64,000 bases of DNA from Peptoniphilus pacaensis (GCF_900088125.1 NZ_FLQT01000003.1:1611071-1675070); one strand, 5' to 3'. Shown: positions 52,796 to 61,669, counted from the first letter of the stretch. Notes: generated from the letters alone by a model not told the origin. A program made the numbers and translations.

Positions 52796-53149
52796 ATGCA
52801 AGTAACAATCCCAAACGAAAAGGGCAATATTACCATAGATAATCAAGTGATCGCCACCATCGCAGGCATATCCGCCATGGAAAGCTATGGCGTCGTCGGC
52901 ATGGCTTCTAAAAATGCGGCGGACGGTATTTTTCAATTACTGAAATTTGAAAATTTAACGCGAGGCATCGATGTGCACACGGAAAACGAACGGGTACACA
53001 TTCAATTGCATGTCATCATCGAATTCGGCATTCGCATTTCTACCGTGGGACAAAATATTATTGATGCCGTTCAATTCAATGTAGAATCCTTAACCGGCTT
53101 AGATGTCGATGAAATCGAAGTTTTGGTCGAAGGAATACGAATGAACTAG
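52796..53149 (+). CDS. yloU: Asp23/Gls24 family protein YloU
   Basis: A 117-residue DUF322 protein (IDNQVIATIAGISAMESYGVVGM, IQLHVIIEFGIRISTVGQNIIDAV). Position between rpmB and the DAK-domain kinase gene identifies it as YloU. Function is not established; it may assist the fatty acid kinase system or envelope homeostasis. It is the second Asp23 paralogue in the window. Confidence 0.92.
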   Translation: MQVTIPNEKGNITIDNQVIATIAGISAMESYGVVGMASKNAADGIFQLLKFENLTRGIDVHTENERVHIQLHVIIEFGIRISTVGQNIIDAVQFNVESLTGLDVDEIEVLVEGIRMN

Positions 53150-53159
53150 AGGTAGGATT

Positions 53160-54800
53160 ATGGATCAGATTACAATTGTAGAATTTAAGGAAGCACTGAT
53201 CAGTGCTTCGAATTTTTTGGAAATAAATAAAGATCACGTCAACGACTTAAACGTCTTTCCCGTGCCCGATGGGGACACGGGGACCAATATGTCCAAGACG
53301 ATTCACAGTGCGGTGAAACAAGTGGCGTCATCTAACGCCAAAGACCTGGCTACTTTAGCAACGGAGATGAGCCGCGGCGCCCTCATGGGCGCTCGGGGAA
53401 ACAGCGGGGTTATTCTATCCCAACTTTTCAGAGGTTTCGCCGATGGCCTTCAAGGTCACGATACGATTACCGTGCCGGTATTGGCTCAGGCAATGAAGAG
53501 CGCATCGGAAATGACCTATCTCGCCGTCATGAAGCCCACGGAAGGAACCATTCTTACCGTAGGACGTGAAAGTGCCGATTTCGCCGTCAAACACGCGAAG
53601 AAATACAGCGATTTGATTTTATTCGGCGAAGCGGTATTGGAACGCGCCAAGGAATCTTTGGCCAATACGCCGAATCTTCTTCCCGTATTAAAAGAAGCGG
53701 GCGTCGTCGATGCCGGCGGCCAAGGCCTCGTCACCATTATGGAAGGGGCGCTGAAGGCTTTAAAAGGCGAAGGCATCTTAGGTGATGTGGAAGCGGAAGG
53801 CACTCAGGCAAAAGCTAAAACAGAGCGCCACGAAATTTCTACCGATGATATTAAATTCGGCTACTGCACGGAATTTATCGTTAACACCGAATCCAATCAC
53901 GTCAACGATTTGAAGGAAGAGTTGATTCCCAGGGGCGACAGCTTAATCGTCGTCGGCGACGACAGCATGATTAAGGTCCATGTTCATACCAACGACCCGG
54001 GACTCGCCATTCAAAGTGCGTTGAAATTTGGCTTCTTAAAAGATATTAAAATCGACAATATGCGCCTGCAACACTCCGAGCGCCTGTTTACTGACTACGA
54101 AGTCAAAGAGGCTAAAGAGGCACCGGCTGAGCCTGCGGAAAAGAAGACCTATGGCTTCGTCTCCATCTGTGCCGGCAAGGGCATCGAAGAGATTTTCACC
54201 GAAGTCGGCGTGGATTACCTCGTGACCGGCGGACAAACGATGAATCCCAGCACGGAAGATATTCTCGCCGGCATCGATCGGGTTCATGCGGAACATGTTT
54301 TTGTCCTGCCCAACAACAGCAATATCTTCCTCGCGGCGGAAGCGGCAGCGGAAATTTCCGATAAAGACGTCATCGTGTTGAAGACACGCTCCATTCCCGA
54401 AGGCATCAACGCCTGCATCCACTTCATGCCCGATAAAAGCGTGGAAGAGAATGTGGAATCTATGATGGAAGCCGTCAACGACCTCACTACCGGTCAGGTG
54501 ACCTATGCGGTTCGCGACACGGAAATGGACGGCATCGCTATTAAAAAAGGCGACTACATCGGCCTTTCCGGAAAGAAAATTCTGGCTAAGGGCCAATCCA
54601 TTAACGAAACCACCGTCGAAATGATCGAAAAAATGGTGGACGAAGACGCCAGCTTTATCTCTCTCTACGCCGGAGAAGATGTCGGCGACGATGAGGCCGA
54701 AGAGCTGGAAGAAAAATTGGAAGAGGCCTTCCCCGACATGGATGTGGAAATCATGCGCGGCGAACAGCCCATTTACTATTATTTAATTTCAGTCGAGTGA
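53160..54800 (+). CDS. fakA: Fatty acid kinase catalytic subunit FakA (YloV)
   Basis: A 546-residue DAK2-type kinase. The N-terminal nucleotide domain has VFPVPDGDTGTNMSKT (metal-binding aspartates) and SRGALMGARGNSGVILSQ. The middle domain and a C-terminal domain follow, with PNNSNIFLAAEAA. FakA phosphorylates fatty acids held by a FakB protein (DegV family, not in this window) for membrane lipid synthesis. It lies 10 bp from yloU, and a terminator follows. Confidence 0.93.
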   Translation: MDQITIVEFKEALISASNFLEINKDHVNDLNVFPVPDGDTGTNMSKTIHSAVKQVASSNAKDLATLATEMSRGALMGARGNSGVILSQLFRGFADGLQGHDTITVPVLAQAMKSASEMTYLAVMKPTEGTILTVGRESADFAVKHAKKYSDLILFGEAVLERAKESLANTPNLLPVLKEAGVVDAGGQGLVTIMEGALKALKGEGILGDVEAEGTQAKAKTERHEISTDDIKFGYCTEFIVNTESNHVNDLKEELIPRGDSLIVVGDDSMIKVHVHTNDPGLAIQSALKFGFLKDIKIDNMRLQHSERLFTDYEVKEAKEAPAEPAEKKTYGFVSICAGKGIEEIFTEVGVDYLVTGGQTMNPSTEDILAGIDRVHAEHVFVLPNNSNIFLAAEAAAEISDKDVIVLKTRSIPEGINACIHFMPDKSVEENVESMMEAVNDLTTGQVTYAVRDTEMDGIAIKKGDYIGLSGKKILAKGQSINETTVEMIEKMVDEDASFISLYAGEDVGDDEAEELEEKLEEAFPDMDVEIMRGEQPIYYYLISVE

Positions 54801-54802
54801 TA

Positions 54803-54824
54803 AGCAGGCGTAGGCCTGCTTTTT
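54803..54824 (+). terminator. Rho-independent terminator after fakA
   Basis: AGCAGGC...GCCTGCT, a perfect 7-bp stem with a 4-nt loop, followed by TTTT. Confidence 0.85.
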
Positions 54825-54837
54825 CATTGGAGGTTAT

Positions 54838-56868
54838 ATGGACCGGCATTCGAGCATCTTACAAATCAAGGGCATCGGCAAAAAAATCGCGGAAAAATTA
54901 AATAAAGCGTCCATTGAAACGGTGGAAGATCTGATCTATACTTTGCCCTATCGTTACGACGACGGCAGCGAGCTTCGAGATTTTTCTCATGCCGATTTTG
55001 AAAAGCCGGCCACTTATGCCGTGCGCCTTGTGGAGAAAAGGCCCCGTCGCTATTTAAAAAAAGGGCTGAGTATGCAGAGCTACGGCATTACCGACGGAAC
55101 GCGGGAAGCGACCATGACCTTTTTTAATATGCCCTTTTTGGACAAGAGCCTGATCGTGGGGAAGGATTACTATATTTTCGGCAAGCCGAAGCTTTTCAGA
55201 AATCGCCTGGATTTTTCCACGCCGAAAATTTTTGACGAGTCGAAGCGAAAAGAGGCTTTAGCCATTACGCCGATCTACCCTCTCGTCAGCGGCATCGGAC
55301 AAAAAACCATGGCGAAATACATTGGCGAAGCGCTGAACCAAGTGGACCTGCCTTCGGTGGTGCCTTCTTATTTACGCACGCGCTACGGCCTTTTGCCCGA
55401 GAAAGAAGCGCTTTGTAAGCTCCACGCACCGAAGACCTTAGGGGAAGGGAATACCGCCTTACAGTCTTTGATTTTTTCGGAGTTTCTTTGCTTTCAGCTG
55501 GCCCTGGGCCGCTTTCATCAAAACAGAAGCGAAGACGGTTTCTCTATGAAGAAGACCCATTTGGCGGAAGAAATTTTGGCGGAATTGCCCTTTCAATTGA
55601 CGGAAGGGCAGGAGCAGGCGTGGAAGGATATTCAGCGTGACATGGCGTCTGAGACGCGCATGGAGCGTCTGGTTCAGGGGGATGTAGGCAGCGGCAAGAC
55701 CGTCATCGCCTTTCTCGCCATGGCTACCTGCGTGGCATCGGGGCATCAGGCCCTTTTTATGGCGCCGACGGAAATTCTCGCCAAGCAACATTACGAAGAG
55801 ACCTTCGATCTTTTTATGCCCCACGGCGTGCGCGTGGAGCTTTTGACGGGCAGCACGAAGGAAAGCAAGAAAAAAACCATTCGCGAAAATTTCGAAAGCG
55901 GCATCTGCGATATTATTATAGGCACCCATGCTTTGTTTAACGAAGACTTAAAAAGCGACCGCATCGGGCTTACTATCACCGACGAGCAGCACCGCTTCGG
56001 CGTCATGCAAAGGGAAGCCTTGCAGGAGAAGCAATCGAAGAGCGATCGGCTGATTATGACGGCGACGCCTATTCCCAGGAGCCTGGGCATCGTTATGTAC
56101 GGCAATACAAAGATTTCGTCGATTCGAACCATGCCCAAGGGGCGAAAGGCCGTGGAGACGACGGTGGTCGACGAGGCGGGGCTGAAGAATAGTTATGATT
56201 TTATGGAGTCTTTCTTAAAAAGCGGGCAGCAGATTTACGTCGTGTGCCCCCTGATCGAAGAGAATCCGGACTTTCCTTTACACGCGGCTGAAACGGTTTA
56301 CGACTATTTTTCGAAGGATCGCTTTAAGGATTATTCCGTGGCCCTGATTCACGGCCAACTGTCTGCGGAAGAGAAAAATCAAATCATGGAGGCCTTCCAA
56401 AAAAATGACGTGCAGATATTAATTTCCACCACCGTCATTGAAGTGGGGGTTAATGTCGTCAATGCCAATCTCCTCTTCGTCTACGATGCCGATCGATTCG
56501 GTCTCGCGACCTTGCATCAGCTTCGGGGCCGCGTCGGACGCGGGGATCAGAAGGCCTACTGCATTTTGCATAGCGATAATAAAAATCTAAAGTCCCGGCA
56601 GCGGTTGGGTATTATGGAAAGATCAAACGACGGTTTTTATATAGCGGAAGAAGATATGAAGCTGCGGGGCGGCGGGGATTTTTTCGGCACCCGCCAGTCG
56701 GGCACGGTCAGCTTCCGCGTCGGGGATCTGTTTGAAAACATGGACATTATGCGTTACGCAAAAGTAGAAGCCGACGCTATTTTGCAGGGCGGGCATTTAA
56801 ACGAACGAGAAGAGCCGGAGCTTTTGCGTGCCGTGGAAGATTATGAAAGGCGAACGTTAGGGATTTAA
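54838..56868 (+). CDS. recG: ATP-dependent DNA helicase RecG
   Basis: A 676-residue branch-migration helicase. It has an N-terminal wedge/OB domain, Walker A GDVGSGKT near residue 281, motif II DEQH (382-385, TDEQHRFG), TATPIPRS and the C-terminal QLRGRVGRG. The GGAGGT ribosome binding site fits the ATG. The fakA-recG order agrees with Bacillus and Clostridium. Confidence 0.96.
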   Translation: MDRHSSILQIKGIGKKIAEKLNKASIETVEDLIYTLPYRYDDGSELRDFSHADFEKPATYAVRLVEKRPRRYLKKGLSMQSYGITDGTREATMTFFNMPFLDKSLIVGKDYYIFGKPKLFRNRLDFSTPKIFDESKRKEALAITPIYPLVSGIGQKTMAKYIGEALNQVDLPSVVPSYLRTRYGLLPEKEALCKLHAPKTLGEGNTALQSLIFSEFLCFQLALGRFHQNRSEDGFSMKKTHLAEEILAELPFQLTEGQEQAWKDIQRDMASETRMERLVQGDVGSGKTVIAFLAMATCVASGHQALFMAPTEILAKQHYEETFDLFMPHGVRVELLTGSTKESKKKTIRENFESGICDIIIGTHALFNEDLKSDRIGLTITDEQHRFGVMQREALQEKQSKSDRLIMTATPIPRSLGIVMYGNTKISSIRTMPKGRKAVETTVVDEAGLKNSYDFMESFLKSGQQIYVVCPLIEENPDFPLHAAETVYDYFSKDRFKDYSVALIHGQLSAEEKNQIMEAFQKNDVQILISTTVIEVGVNVVNANLLFVYDADRFGLATLHQLRGRVGRGDQKAYCILHSDNKNLKSRQRLGIMERSNDGFYIAEEDMKLRGGGDFFGTRQSGTVSFRVGDLFENMDIMRYAKVEADAILQGGHLNEREEPELLRAVEDYERRTLGI

Positions 56869-56897
56869 TTGGCAAGGGTGAGGGAATATGCTAAAAT
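56869..56897 (+). promoter_or_regulatory. Sigma-A promoter of rsmD-coaD
   Basis: TTGGCA (56869-56874), a 17-bp spacer and TAAAAT (56892-56897), directly after the recG stop. Confidence 0.65.
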
Positions 56898-56913
56898 TTG
56901 AAGGGAAGTTATT

Positions 56914-57468
56914 ATGCGCGTCATAGCAGGGGAGAAGAAGGGGCAGCGACTGAAAACGCCGAAAGGCGATCGCATTCGCCCGACAGAAGATCGCATTAAA
57001 GAAAATGTTTTTAATCTTCTCTACGGCCCCTTTAGCGGGGCGAAGGTATTGGATCTGTTCTCAGGCACCGGCCATATGGGGATCGAGTTTTTAAGTCGAG
57101 GCGCAAACTTCGCTTGGTTTTGCGATAATCATCGGGAAAGTATAGGAATTACTCGTGAAAATATCAGCATAACAGGGTATAATGAGAACAGTAAGGTCGT
57201 GGCCGGATCTTTCGAGGCGTGCTTGGACCTTGCCCGAATAGAAAATGTGACGTTCGACTACATATATGTCGATCCGCCGTATGCCAATAGAGATTTTTAC
57301 GATCGCACGGCGTCTATCGTCGGGGTAGATCACTTATTGGCCCCCGGCGGCCGCATGGTGTTTGAGTCGCCGATAGACTATGATTTTTCCGACTACGAGC
57401 ATTTTAAATTGGTGCGGCAAAAGGCCTACGGCAAGAAGATCATTTGGATTTATGAAAGTTGTGATTAG
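56914..57468 (+). CDS. rsmD: 16S rRNA (guanine(966)-N2)-methyltransferase RsmD
   Basis: 184 residues. MRVIAGEKKGQRLKTPKGDRIRPTEDRIKEN is the classic RsmD N-terminus in extended form; the SAM motif is VLDLFSGTGHMGIE and the catalytic motif is DPPY (120-123). It modifies G966 of 16S rRNA. It is 3 bp from coaD, the standard rsmD-coaD pair. Confidence 0.95.
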   Translation: MRVIAGEKKGQRLKTPKGDRIRPTEDRIKENVFNLLYGPFSGAKVLDLFSGTGHMGIEFLSRGANFAWFCDNHRESIGITRENISITGYNENSKVVAGSFEACLDLARIENVTFDYIYVDPPYANRDFYDRTASIVGVDHLLAPGGRMVFESPIDYDFSDYEHFKLVRQKAYGKKIIWIYESCD

Positions 57469-57471
57469 GAT

Positions 57472-57951
57472 TTGAAAGTCATTTATGCCGGAAGTTTCGA
57501 TCCCGTAACCTACGGGCACTTGGATATTATTCATCGGGCGAAGGCGATTTTCGGTGAAGTTATCGTCGCCGTGTTGAATAATAAAGATAAGTCCGGTTTT
57601 TTTACGGTGGAAGAGCGGCTCCGGCTGTTAAGAGAAACCCTTCAAGATGAAGAGGGCATTGAGGTGGACCACTTTGAAGGTCTCCTCGTCGATTATGCCA
57701 AGGAAAAAAATGTCGACGTCGTCGTTCGCGGTCTTCGGTCCAATCACGATTTCGAAAACGAATACACGGTGGCCATGGCCAATAAAAATTACGGAACCAA
57801 TCTGGAGACGGTGTTTTTATTGACGACACAGGAGCATTTGTTTATCAGCTCTTCTCTCGCCAGAGAAGTTGCTTTGTTTAATGGAGATACGTCGCTGTTT
57901 GTACCCGATGTGGTCGGGGATGCAATGAAAGAAAAAATGAGAGGAAGGTAA
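57472..57951 (+). CDS. coaD: Phosphopantetheine adenylyltransferase
   Basis: A 159-residue nucleotidyltransferase making dephospho-CoA. GSFDPVTYGH (7-16) is the T/HxGH ATP-binding motif, VVRGLRSNHDFENE binds substrate, and ISSSLARE is the C-terminal catalytic segment. The start is TTG. Together with coaBC earlier in the window it covers three of the steps from phosphopantothenate to CoA. Confidence 0.95.
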   Translation: MKVIYAGSFDPVTYGHLDIIHRAKAIFGEVIVAVLNNKDKSGFFTVEERLRLLRETLQDEEGIEVDHFEGLLVDYAKEKNVDVVVRGLRSNHDFENEYTVAMANKNYGTNLETVFLLTTQEHLFISSSLAREVALFNGDTSLFVPDVVGDAMKEKMRGR

Positions 57952-57954
57952 CTT

Positions 57955-58389
57955 ATGGAAGTTATGCGTTACATCGAAGATTTAAAAGATTTATTGGAAG
58001 TGAGCTCCACCATTCCTTTGACGGGAAAAGTGATGGTCGATAAGGATGAAGTCAACGAACTTTTGAACCAAATCGAATCGCAATTTCCTCAAGATTTAGC
58101 CGAAGCTCAAAGCATTCGTGATCGCAAAGACGAAATTTTTGAAGAAGCCAATATGCAGGCAAAACAAATCGTTCAAGCGGCCCATGTGGAGGCACAAAAG
58201 CTGGTTAACGAAGACGAAATTACCCTCGCCGCCCAAGAACAGGCCAGAGAAATCATGAACCGTGCCGAAATTGAATCGGATCAAATTCGTCTCTCGGCCC
58301 GCGACTACGTGGACAATATGTTGGAAAACACGCAAGTGCATCTGTCCGATATGATTAAAACCATTAACGAAAACAGAAAAGAGCTTTAA
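57955..58389 (+). CDS. Coiled-coil protein of unknown function (ATP synthase b/DivIVA-like helix)
   Basis: A 144-residue, almost entirely helical, charged protein. Residues 65-144 look like a continuous coiled coil with repeated Ala/Gln/Glu patterns (EEANMQAKQIVQAAHVEAQK). There is no membrane helix and no signal peptide. It follows coaD by 3 bp and is closed by a terminator, so it is a real gene. Proteins of this kind after coaD in Clostridia are annotated loosely as ATPase or V-type subunit; I do not recognise a defined family. A scaffold or DivIVA-like role is only a guess. Confidence 0.8.
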   Translation: MEVMRYIEDLKDLLEVSSTIPLTGKVMVDKDEVNELLNQIESQFPQDLAEAQSIRDRKDEIFEEANMQAKQIVQAAHVEAQKLVNEDEITLAAQEQAREIMNRAEIESDQIRLSARDYVDNMLENTQVHLSDMIKTINENRKEL

Positions 58390-58414
58390 AAAAACGGCCT
58401 AGCGCCGTTTTTTT
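58388..58414. terminator. Bidirectional terminator between the coiled-coil gene and tmcAL
   Basis: AAAAAAACGGC...GCCGTTTTTTT with loop CTAGC, an 11-bp stem lying between convergent genes. It carries no IS. Confidence 0.88.
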
Positions 58415-58420
58415 CTTTGC

Positions 58421-59542
58421 TCAAAATCCCAGGTAATCCCGACCCATTTCCGTTCCCGTCAGAACGCTCCACAAATCCGTGGCCCGTTCTTCGAAAGAGA
58501 GAATCCGCTGTTGGTCGGCAGATGAATTTTTTATTTGTTTGTAATTGGTTAGAAGATTCGTGGAAGATGCTTTTGCCAGGCGCAGGTAGTCGGTGCCTTT
58601 TTTCGAAAATGCCAACACCTGATAGGTGTTTTGGTTTTCAATGGCAGCCCGGACGTTGACCCGGTCCATAGCTAGTAGGTGATGAAGCAAGAGTCTGGCG
58701 ATGCGCCAACGGGAGTATCGCTTCGTCTTTGCCAGATCCAAAAAAGCATGAAAGTCCGTGGTGCTCCTGATCAGTTTATTAATCCGTTGATCGATGCCGA
58801 TCTCGTAGCCGTCGCAAGGGGACAGATCGAGTTCCGAGGTTAAGATTGCGCTGCGATAAATTCGAAAAAGCCTGTCGCAAAGATCCGATTCCCGGTAAGC
58901 GGGTGCGGTTCCGGCACAATGGGCTTTGACCTCATGGGCATTTTTCTCGCTCATTTGGCGAAGGGCGGAGGCGGACAGGATGCCGGTTGATTCTTTTCTG
59001 TTTACCATCTTCAAGGGAATAGGCGAAGAGAGCTTCTTCAAACTTTTGTAATAGCCGTAAGCCAAGAGGGCGTTGGATTGAAAGAGCTGCGTCCACTCGG
59101 GGTCTTTTTCTGCAAAAGCTTTTTTATAAGCGGCGGCATAAGAGGAACCGTCGTTCATGGCATCTTTTAAACGGCTTTTAAAGGCCTCCGTCTGTTCATA
59201 ATCGTACATGGCGGCAAAAACATCTTCGTCGCCGAACTCCGTGCCGCAGAAAACGGCATCGATGGCGGGAAGGCGCGTCGCCGCACACATGGCGCCGTAG
59301 GAAAAGAGTTCCCCGGCCGATGTGGCCGACTGCACCGGATGGGTAATCACCAGATCGACGCCCTGTGCGATTAAATCCTCAGCACGGCTAAATTTGTCGG
59401 TGACGACGGGAATACCCCTTTGGGTAAAGGAGCCGCTCATCAAGACGATCACCGAATAGCCTCGGTCTTTGGCACATTGAATTAAGTAGGTATGGCCGTA
59501 ATGGAGAGGATTGGTCTCGGCCACAATCAGGGCGTAGGGCAT
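58421..59542 (-). CDS. tmcAL: tRNA(Met) cytidine acetate ligase TmcAL (YlbM-like)
   Basis: A 373-residue nucleotidyltransferase-fold protein. NPLHYGH (11-17) and SGSFTQRG (about 36-43) are the adenylylation motifs of the TmcAL/YlbM family, which uses acetate and ATP to acetylate C34 of elongator tRNA-Met. The first motif begins AETNP where AEFNP is usual. The start at 59542 is chosen for the AAAGGA at 7 nt; earlier in-frame starts run into the ackA promoter. It is divergent from the acetate kinase gene, which handles the same metabolite. Confidence 0.85.
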   Translation of the reverse strand: MPYALIVAETNPLHYGHTYLIQCAKDRGYSVIVLMSGSFTQRGIPVVTDKFSRAEDLIAQGVDLVITHPVQSATSAGELFSYGAMCAATRLPAIDAVFCGTEFGDEDVFAAMYDYEQTEAFKSRLKDAMNDGSSYAAAYKKAFAEKDPEWTQLFQSNALLAYGYYKSLKKLSSPIPLKMVNRKESTGILSASALRQMSEKNAHEVKAHCAGTAPAYRESDLCDRLFRIYRSAILTSELDLSPCDGYEIGIDQRINKLIRSTTDFHAFLDLAKTKRYSRWRIARLLLHHLLAMDRVNVRAAIENQNTYQVLAFSKKGTDYLRLAKASSTNLLTNYKQIKNSSADQQRILSFEERATDLWSVLTGTEMGRDYLGF

Positions 59543-59587
59543 GATTAAATCCTTTTCTGCTCTTTTCTTCGATAGGGAACAGTTATA

Positions 59588-59596
59588 TGATATAAT
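59588..59596 (+). promoter_or_regulatory. Extended -10 promoter of ackA
   Basis: TGATATAAT within TATGATATAAT, 38 bp upstream of ackA. There is no clear -35. Confidence 0.6.
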
Positions 59597-59634
59597 AACT
59601 ACGGTCAAAATGAAAACGCATAAGGAGGAAATAC

Positions 59635-60825
59635 ATGAACATCTTAGTCATTAACTGCGGAAGTTCTTCTTTAAAGTACCAGTTAATCGATATGGAAGAA
59701 AAGAAGGTCCTGGCCAAGGGTTTGGCAGAACGTATCGGCATTGAAGGCGGTCGCGTAAAATACGAAGCAGCCGGCAAAGATGAAATCGTCATCGAAGAAA
59801 AACTTGCCGATCACAAAGCTGCCCTGAAAATCGTCTTGGATTCTTTACAACATGCTGAATACGGCGCAGTAAAGAGCTTGGACGAAATCGATGCCGTTGG
59901 CCACCGCGTCGTACACGGCGGTGAAGCATTTGCCCAATCGGTCATCATCGACGAAAAGGTCATGAAGGCCATTAACGACAATGTGGAAATCGCACCTTTG
60001 CACAACCCGCCGAACATTATCGGTATCGAAGCCTGCAAAGAAATTATGGGCGACGTTCCCATGGTCGCTGTCTTCGACACGGCTTTCCACCAAAGTATCC
60101 CGGCATTGAACTACATTTATGCCCTGCCTTATGAATACTACGAAAAATACAAAGTTCGTCGCTACGGCTTCCACGGCACCAGCCACCAATACATTACGGA
60201 ACGTGCTGCCGACATGCTGGGCAAGAAGCTCGACGAAGTAAATTTAATTACCTGCCACTTAGGCAACGGCTCCAGCATCAGCGCCGTCGTCGGAGGCAAA
60301 TGCTTCGACACTACCATGGGCTTTACGCCGCTTGAAGGTTTGGCCATGGGCACCCGTACCGGCGACATGGATCCCGCCATCGTTCCCTTCATTATGGACA
60401 AAGAAAACCTCAGCACCGAGGAAATGTCCAATGTCATGAACAAAAAGAGCGGCGTCTTAGGTATCAGCGGCGTTTCCAGCGACTTCAGAGACTTGGAAGA
60501 AGCAGCTGAAAAAGGCAACGACCGCGCCCAACTGGCTTTAGATATTTTTGAAAACCGCGTACGCAAATACATCGGCGCCTATTTAACCGAAATGGATCAC
60601 TGCGACGGCATTATCTTTACCGCCGGTGTCGGTGAAAACTCCATTACCACGAGAGAACGCGTCATTAAGGGTTTAACCTCCTTAGGCGTTAAGATCGACG
60701 ACGACAAAAACAATATGCGCGGCAAAGAAGCAGTTATCAGCACCGACGATTCTTCCATTCCCGTATTGGTCATCCCCACCAACGAAGAATTGAAGATCGC
60801 CATGGAAACGGCTAAACTCGTCTAA
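59635..60825 (+). CDS. ackA: Acetate kinase
   Basis: A 396-residue ASKHA kinase converting acetyl phosphate and ADP to acetate and ATP. NCGSSSLKYQL, the GFHGTSH motif, HLGNGSS and FTAGVGENS are the conserved phosphate and adenosine motifs. It has an AAGGAGGAA ribosome binding site and even, A/C-rich codon use suggesting high expression. It supports a fermentative lifestyle with substrate-level ATP formation; pta is not in the window. Confidence 0.97.
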   Translation: MNILVINCGSSSLKYQLIDMEEKKVLAKGLAERIGIEGGRVKYEAAGKDEIVIEEKLADHKAALKIVLDSLQHAEYGAVKSLDEIDAVGHRVVHGGEAFAQSVIIDEKVMKAINDNVEIAPLHNPPNIIGIEACKEIMGDVPMVAVFDTAFHQSIPALNYIYALPYEYYEKYKVRRYGFHGTSHQYITERAADMLGKKLDEVNLITCHLGNGSSISAVVGGKCFDTTMGFTPLEGLAMGTRTGDMDPAIVPFIMDKENLSTEEMSNVMNKKSGVLGISGVSSDFRDLEEAAEKGNDRAQLALDIFENRVRKYIGAYLTEMDHCDGIIFTAGVGENSITTRERVIKGLTSLGVKIDDDKNNMRGKEAVISTDDSSIPVLVIPTNEELKIAMETAKLV

Positions 60826-60830
60826 ATTCC

Positions 60831-60860
60831 TTGACAGGAGATCATTACTTGTCATATAAT
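60831..60860 (+). promoter_or_regulatory. Consensus sigma-A promoter of yceD-rpmF
   Basis: A perfect TTGACA (60831-60836), an 18-bp spacer and a perfect TATAAT (60855-60860). It is the strongest-looking promoter in the window, 29 bp before yceD. Confidence 0.88.
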
Positions 60861-60889
60861 AGCTTGCAGCAGTTTTAGAGGTGATACCT

Positions 60890-61399
60890 TTGCGTAGAGA
60901 TTTTTCTGATTTTTTACAGGGAAGTGACATCCATAAACATGTCGAAGGGCAAATGATGAAAGAAGAGAGTCCCCTGGATGTTTCCGGATTGGGCTTAATC
61001 GATCCCATCGACTACGACATGGATATTTATAAGGTCGACAACGATTTGGAAGTCGACGTTCGCGTGGGTTATTCGTTCGAAAGCTGTTGTGATCGCTGTT
61101 TACAGCCGGTTGAAGAAACCGTAAAAAGCGAATCCCATATCGTCGTAACCACCGACGATAGCGAAGACGACGACGGCAATGTCCTTCTCGTGGAAGCACT
61201 GGATGAATTTCCTTTAGCGGAATTGATATTCTCGCAAGTGATAACATCTGTACCGAACAAGGTTTTGTGCGACGAAGATTGCAAGGGACTTTGTCCGGTT
61301 TGTGGTCAGGATTTAAATGAACACCCCGACCATCATTGTGAGTCGGAAGGCGTAAGCCCCTTTGAATCCTTAAAAAATTTATTTGATGAAAAAGCATGA
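60890..61399 (+). CDS. yceD: YceD (DUF177) family protein
   Basis: A 169-residue protein with CDRC and, later, CKGLCPVCGQDLN cysteine motifs typical of the Bacillota YceD family; the plant and bacterial members affect 23S rRNA processing. The TTG at 60890 lies 6 nt after GAGGTG, so a GTG at 60881, which is itself part of that ribosome binding site, is not the start. It is paired with rpmF in the usual way. Confidence 0.9.
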   Translation: MRRDFSDFLQGSDIHKHVEGQMMKEESPLDVSGLGLIDPIDYDMDIYKVDNDLEVDVRVGYSFESCCDRCLQPVEETVKSESHIVVTTDDSEDDDGNVLLVEALDEFPLAELIFSQVITSVPNKVLCDEDCKGLCPVCGQDLNEHPDHHCESEGVSPFESLKNLFDEKA

Positions 61400-61417
61400 A
61401 GATAGGGAGGTGTAGAC

Positions 61418-61606
61418 ATGGCAGTACCTAAGAGTAAAACTTCGAAACAACGTAAAAACAAAAGACGTGCATCTTCTTATCGTCTAAATAAAACGACTGT
61501 CGCTGAGTGCCCCAATTGCCACGAAGCGAAGTTACCCCACCGTATTTGCCCGAGCTGCGGCTACTACGATGGCAAAGAAGTTATCGCAACTTCTGAAGAA
61601 GTATAA
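61418..61606 (+). CDS. rpmF: 50S ribosomal protein L32
   Basis: A 62-residue L32 of the zinc type: MAVPKSKTSKQRKNKRR at the N-terminus, Cys31-Cys34 and Cys44-Cys47. It has a GGGAGGTG ribosome binding site, is co-transcribed with yceD and is followed by a strong terminator. The plsX/fab genes that often follow are absent. Confidence 0.97.
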   Translation: MAVPKSKTSKQRKNKRRASSYRLNKTTVAECPNCHEAKLPHRICPSCGYYDGKEVIATSEEV

Positions 61607-61607
61607 G

Positions 61608-61640
61608 AAAAAAGCTTCCGATATTTCGGAAGCTTTTTTT
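61608..61640. terminator. Bidirectional terminator after rpmF
   Basis: AAAAAAGCTTCCGA-TATT-TCGGAAGCTTTTTTT, a perfect long stem with A/T flanks on both sides between convergent rpmF and the aminopeptidase gene. It carries no IS. Confidence 0.92.
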
Positions 61641-61642
61641 GC

Positions 61643-61669
61643 GGGCACCTTCGGGTGTCCTTTTATTTT
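61643..61669 (+). terminator. Second tandem terminator with TTCG tetraloop
   Basis: GGGCACC-TTCG-GGTGTCC (one G-U) followed by TTTTATTTT, directly after the first terminator and overlapping the end of the convergent aminopeptidase gene (61663). Confidence 0.75.
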
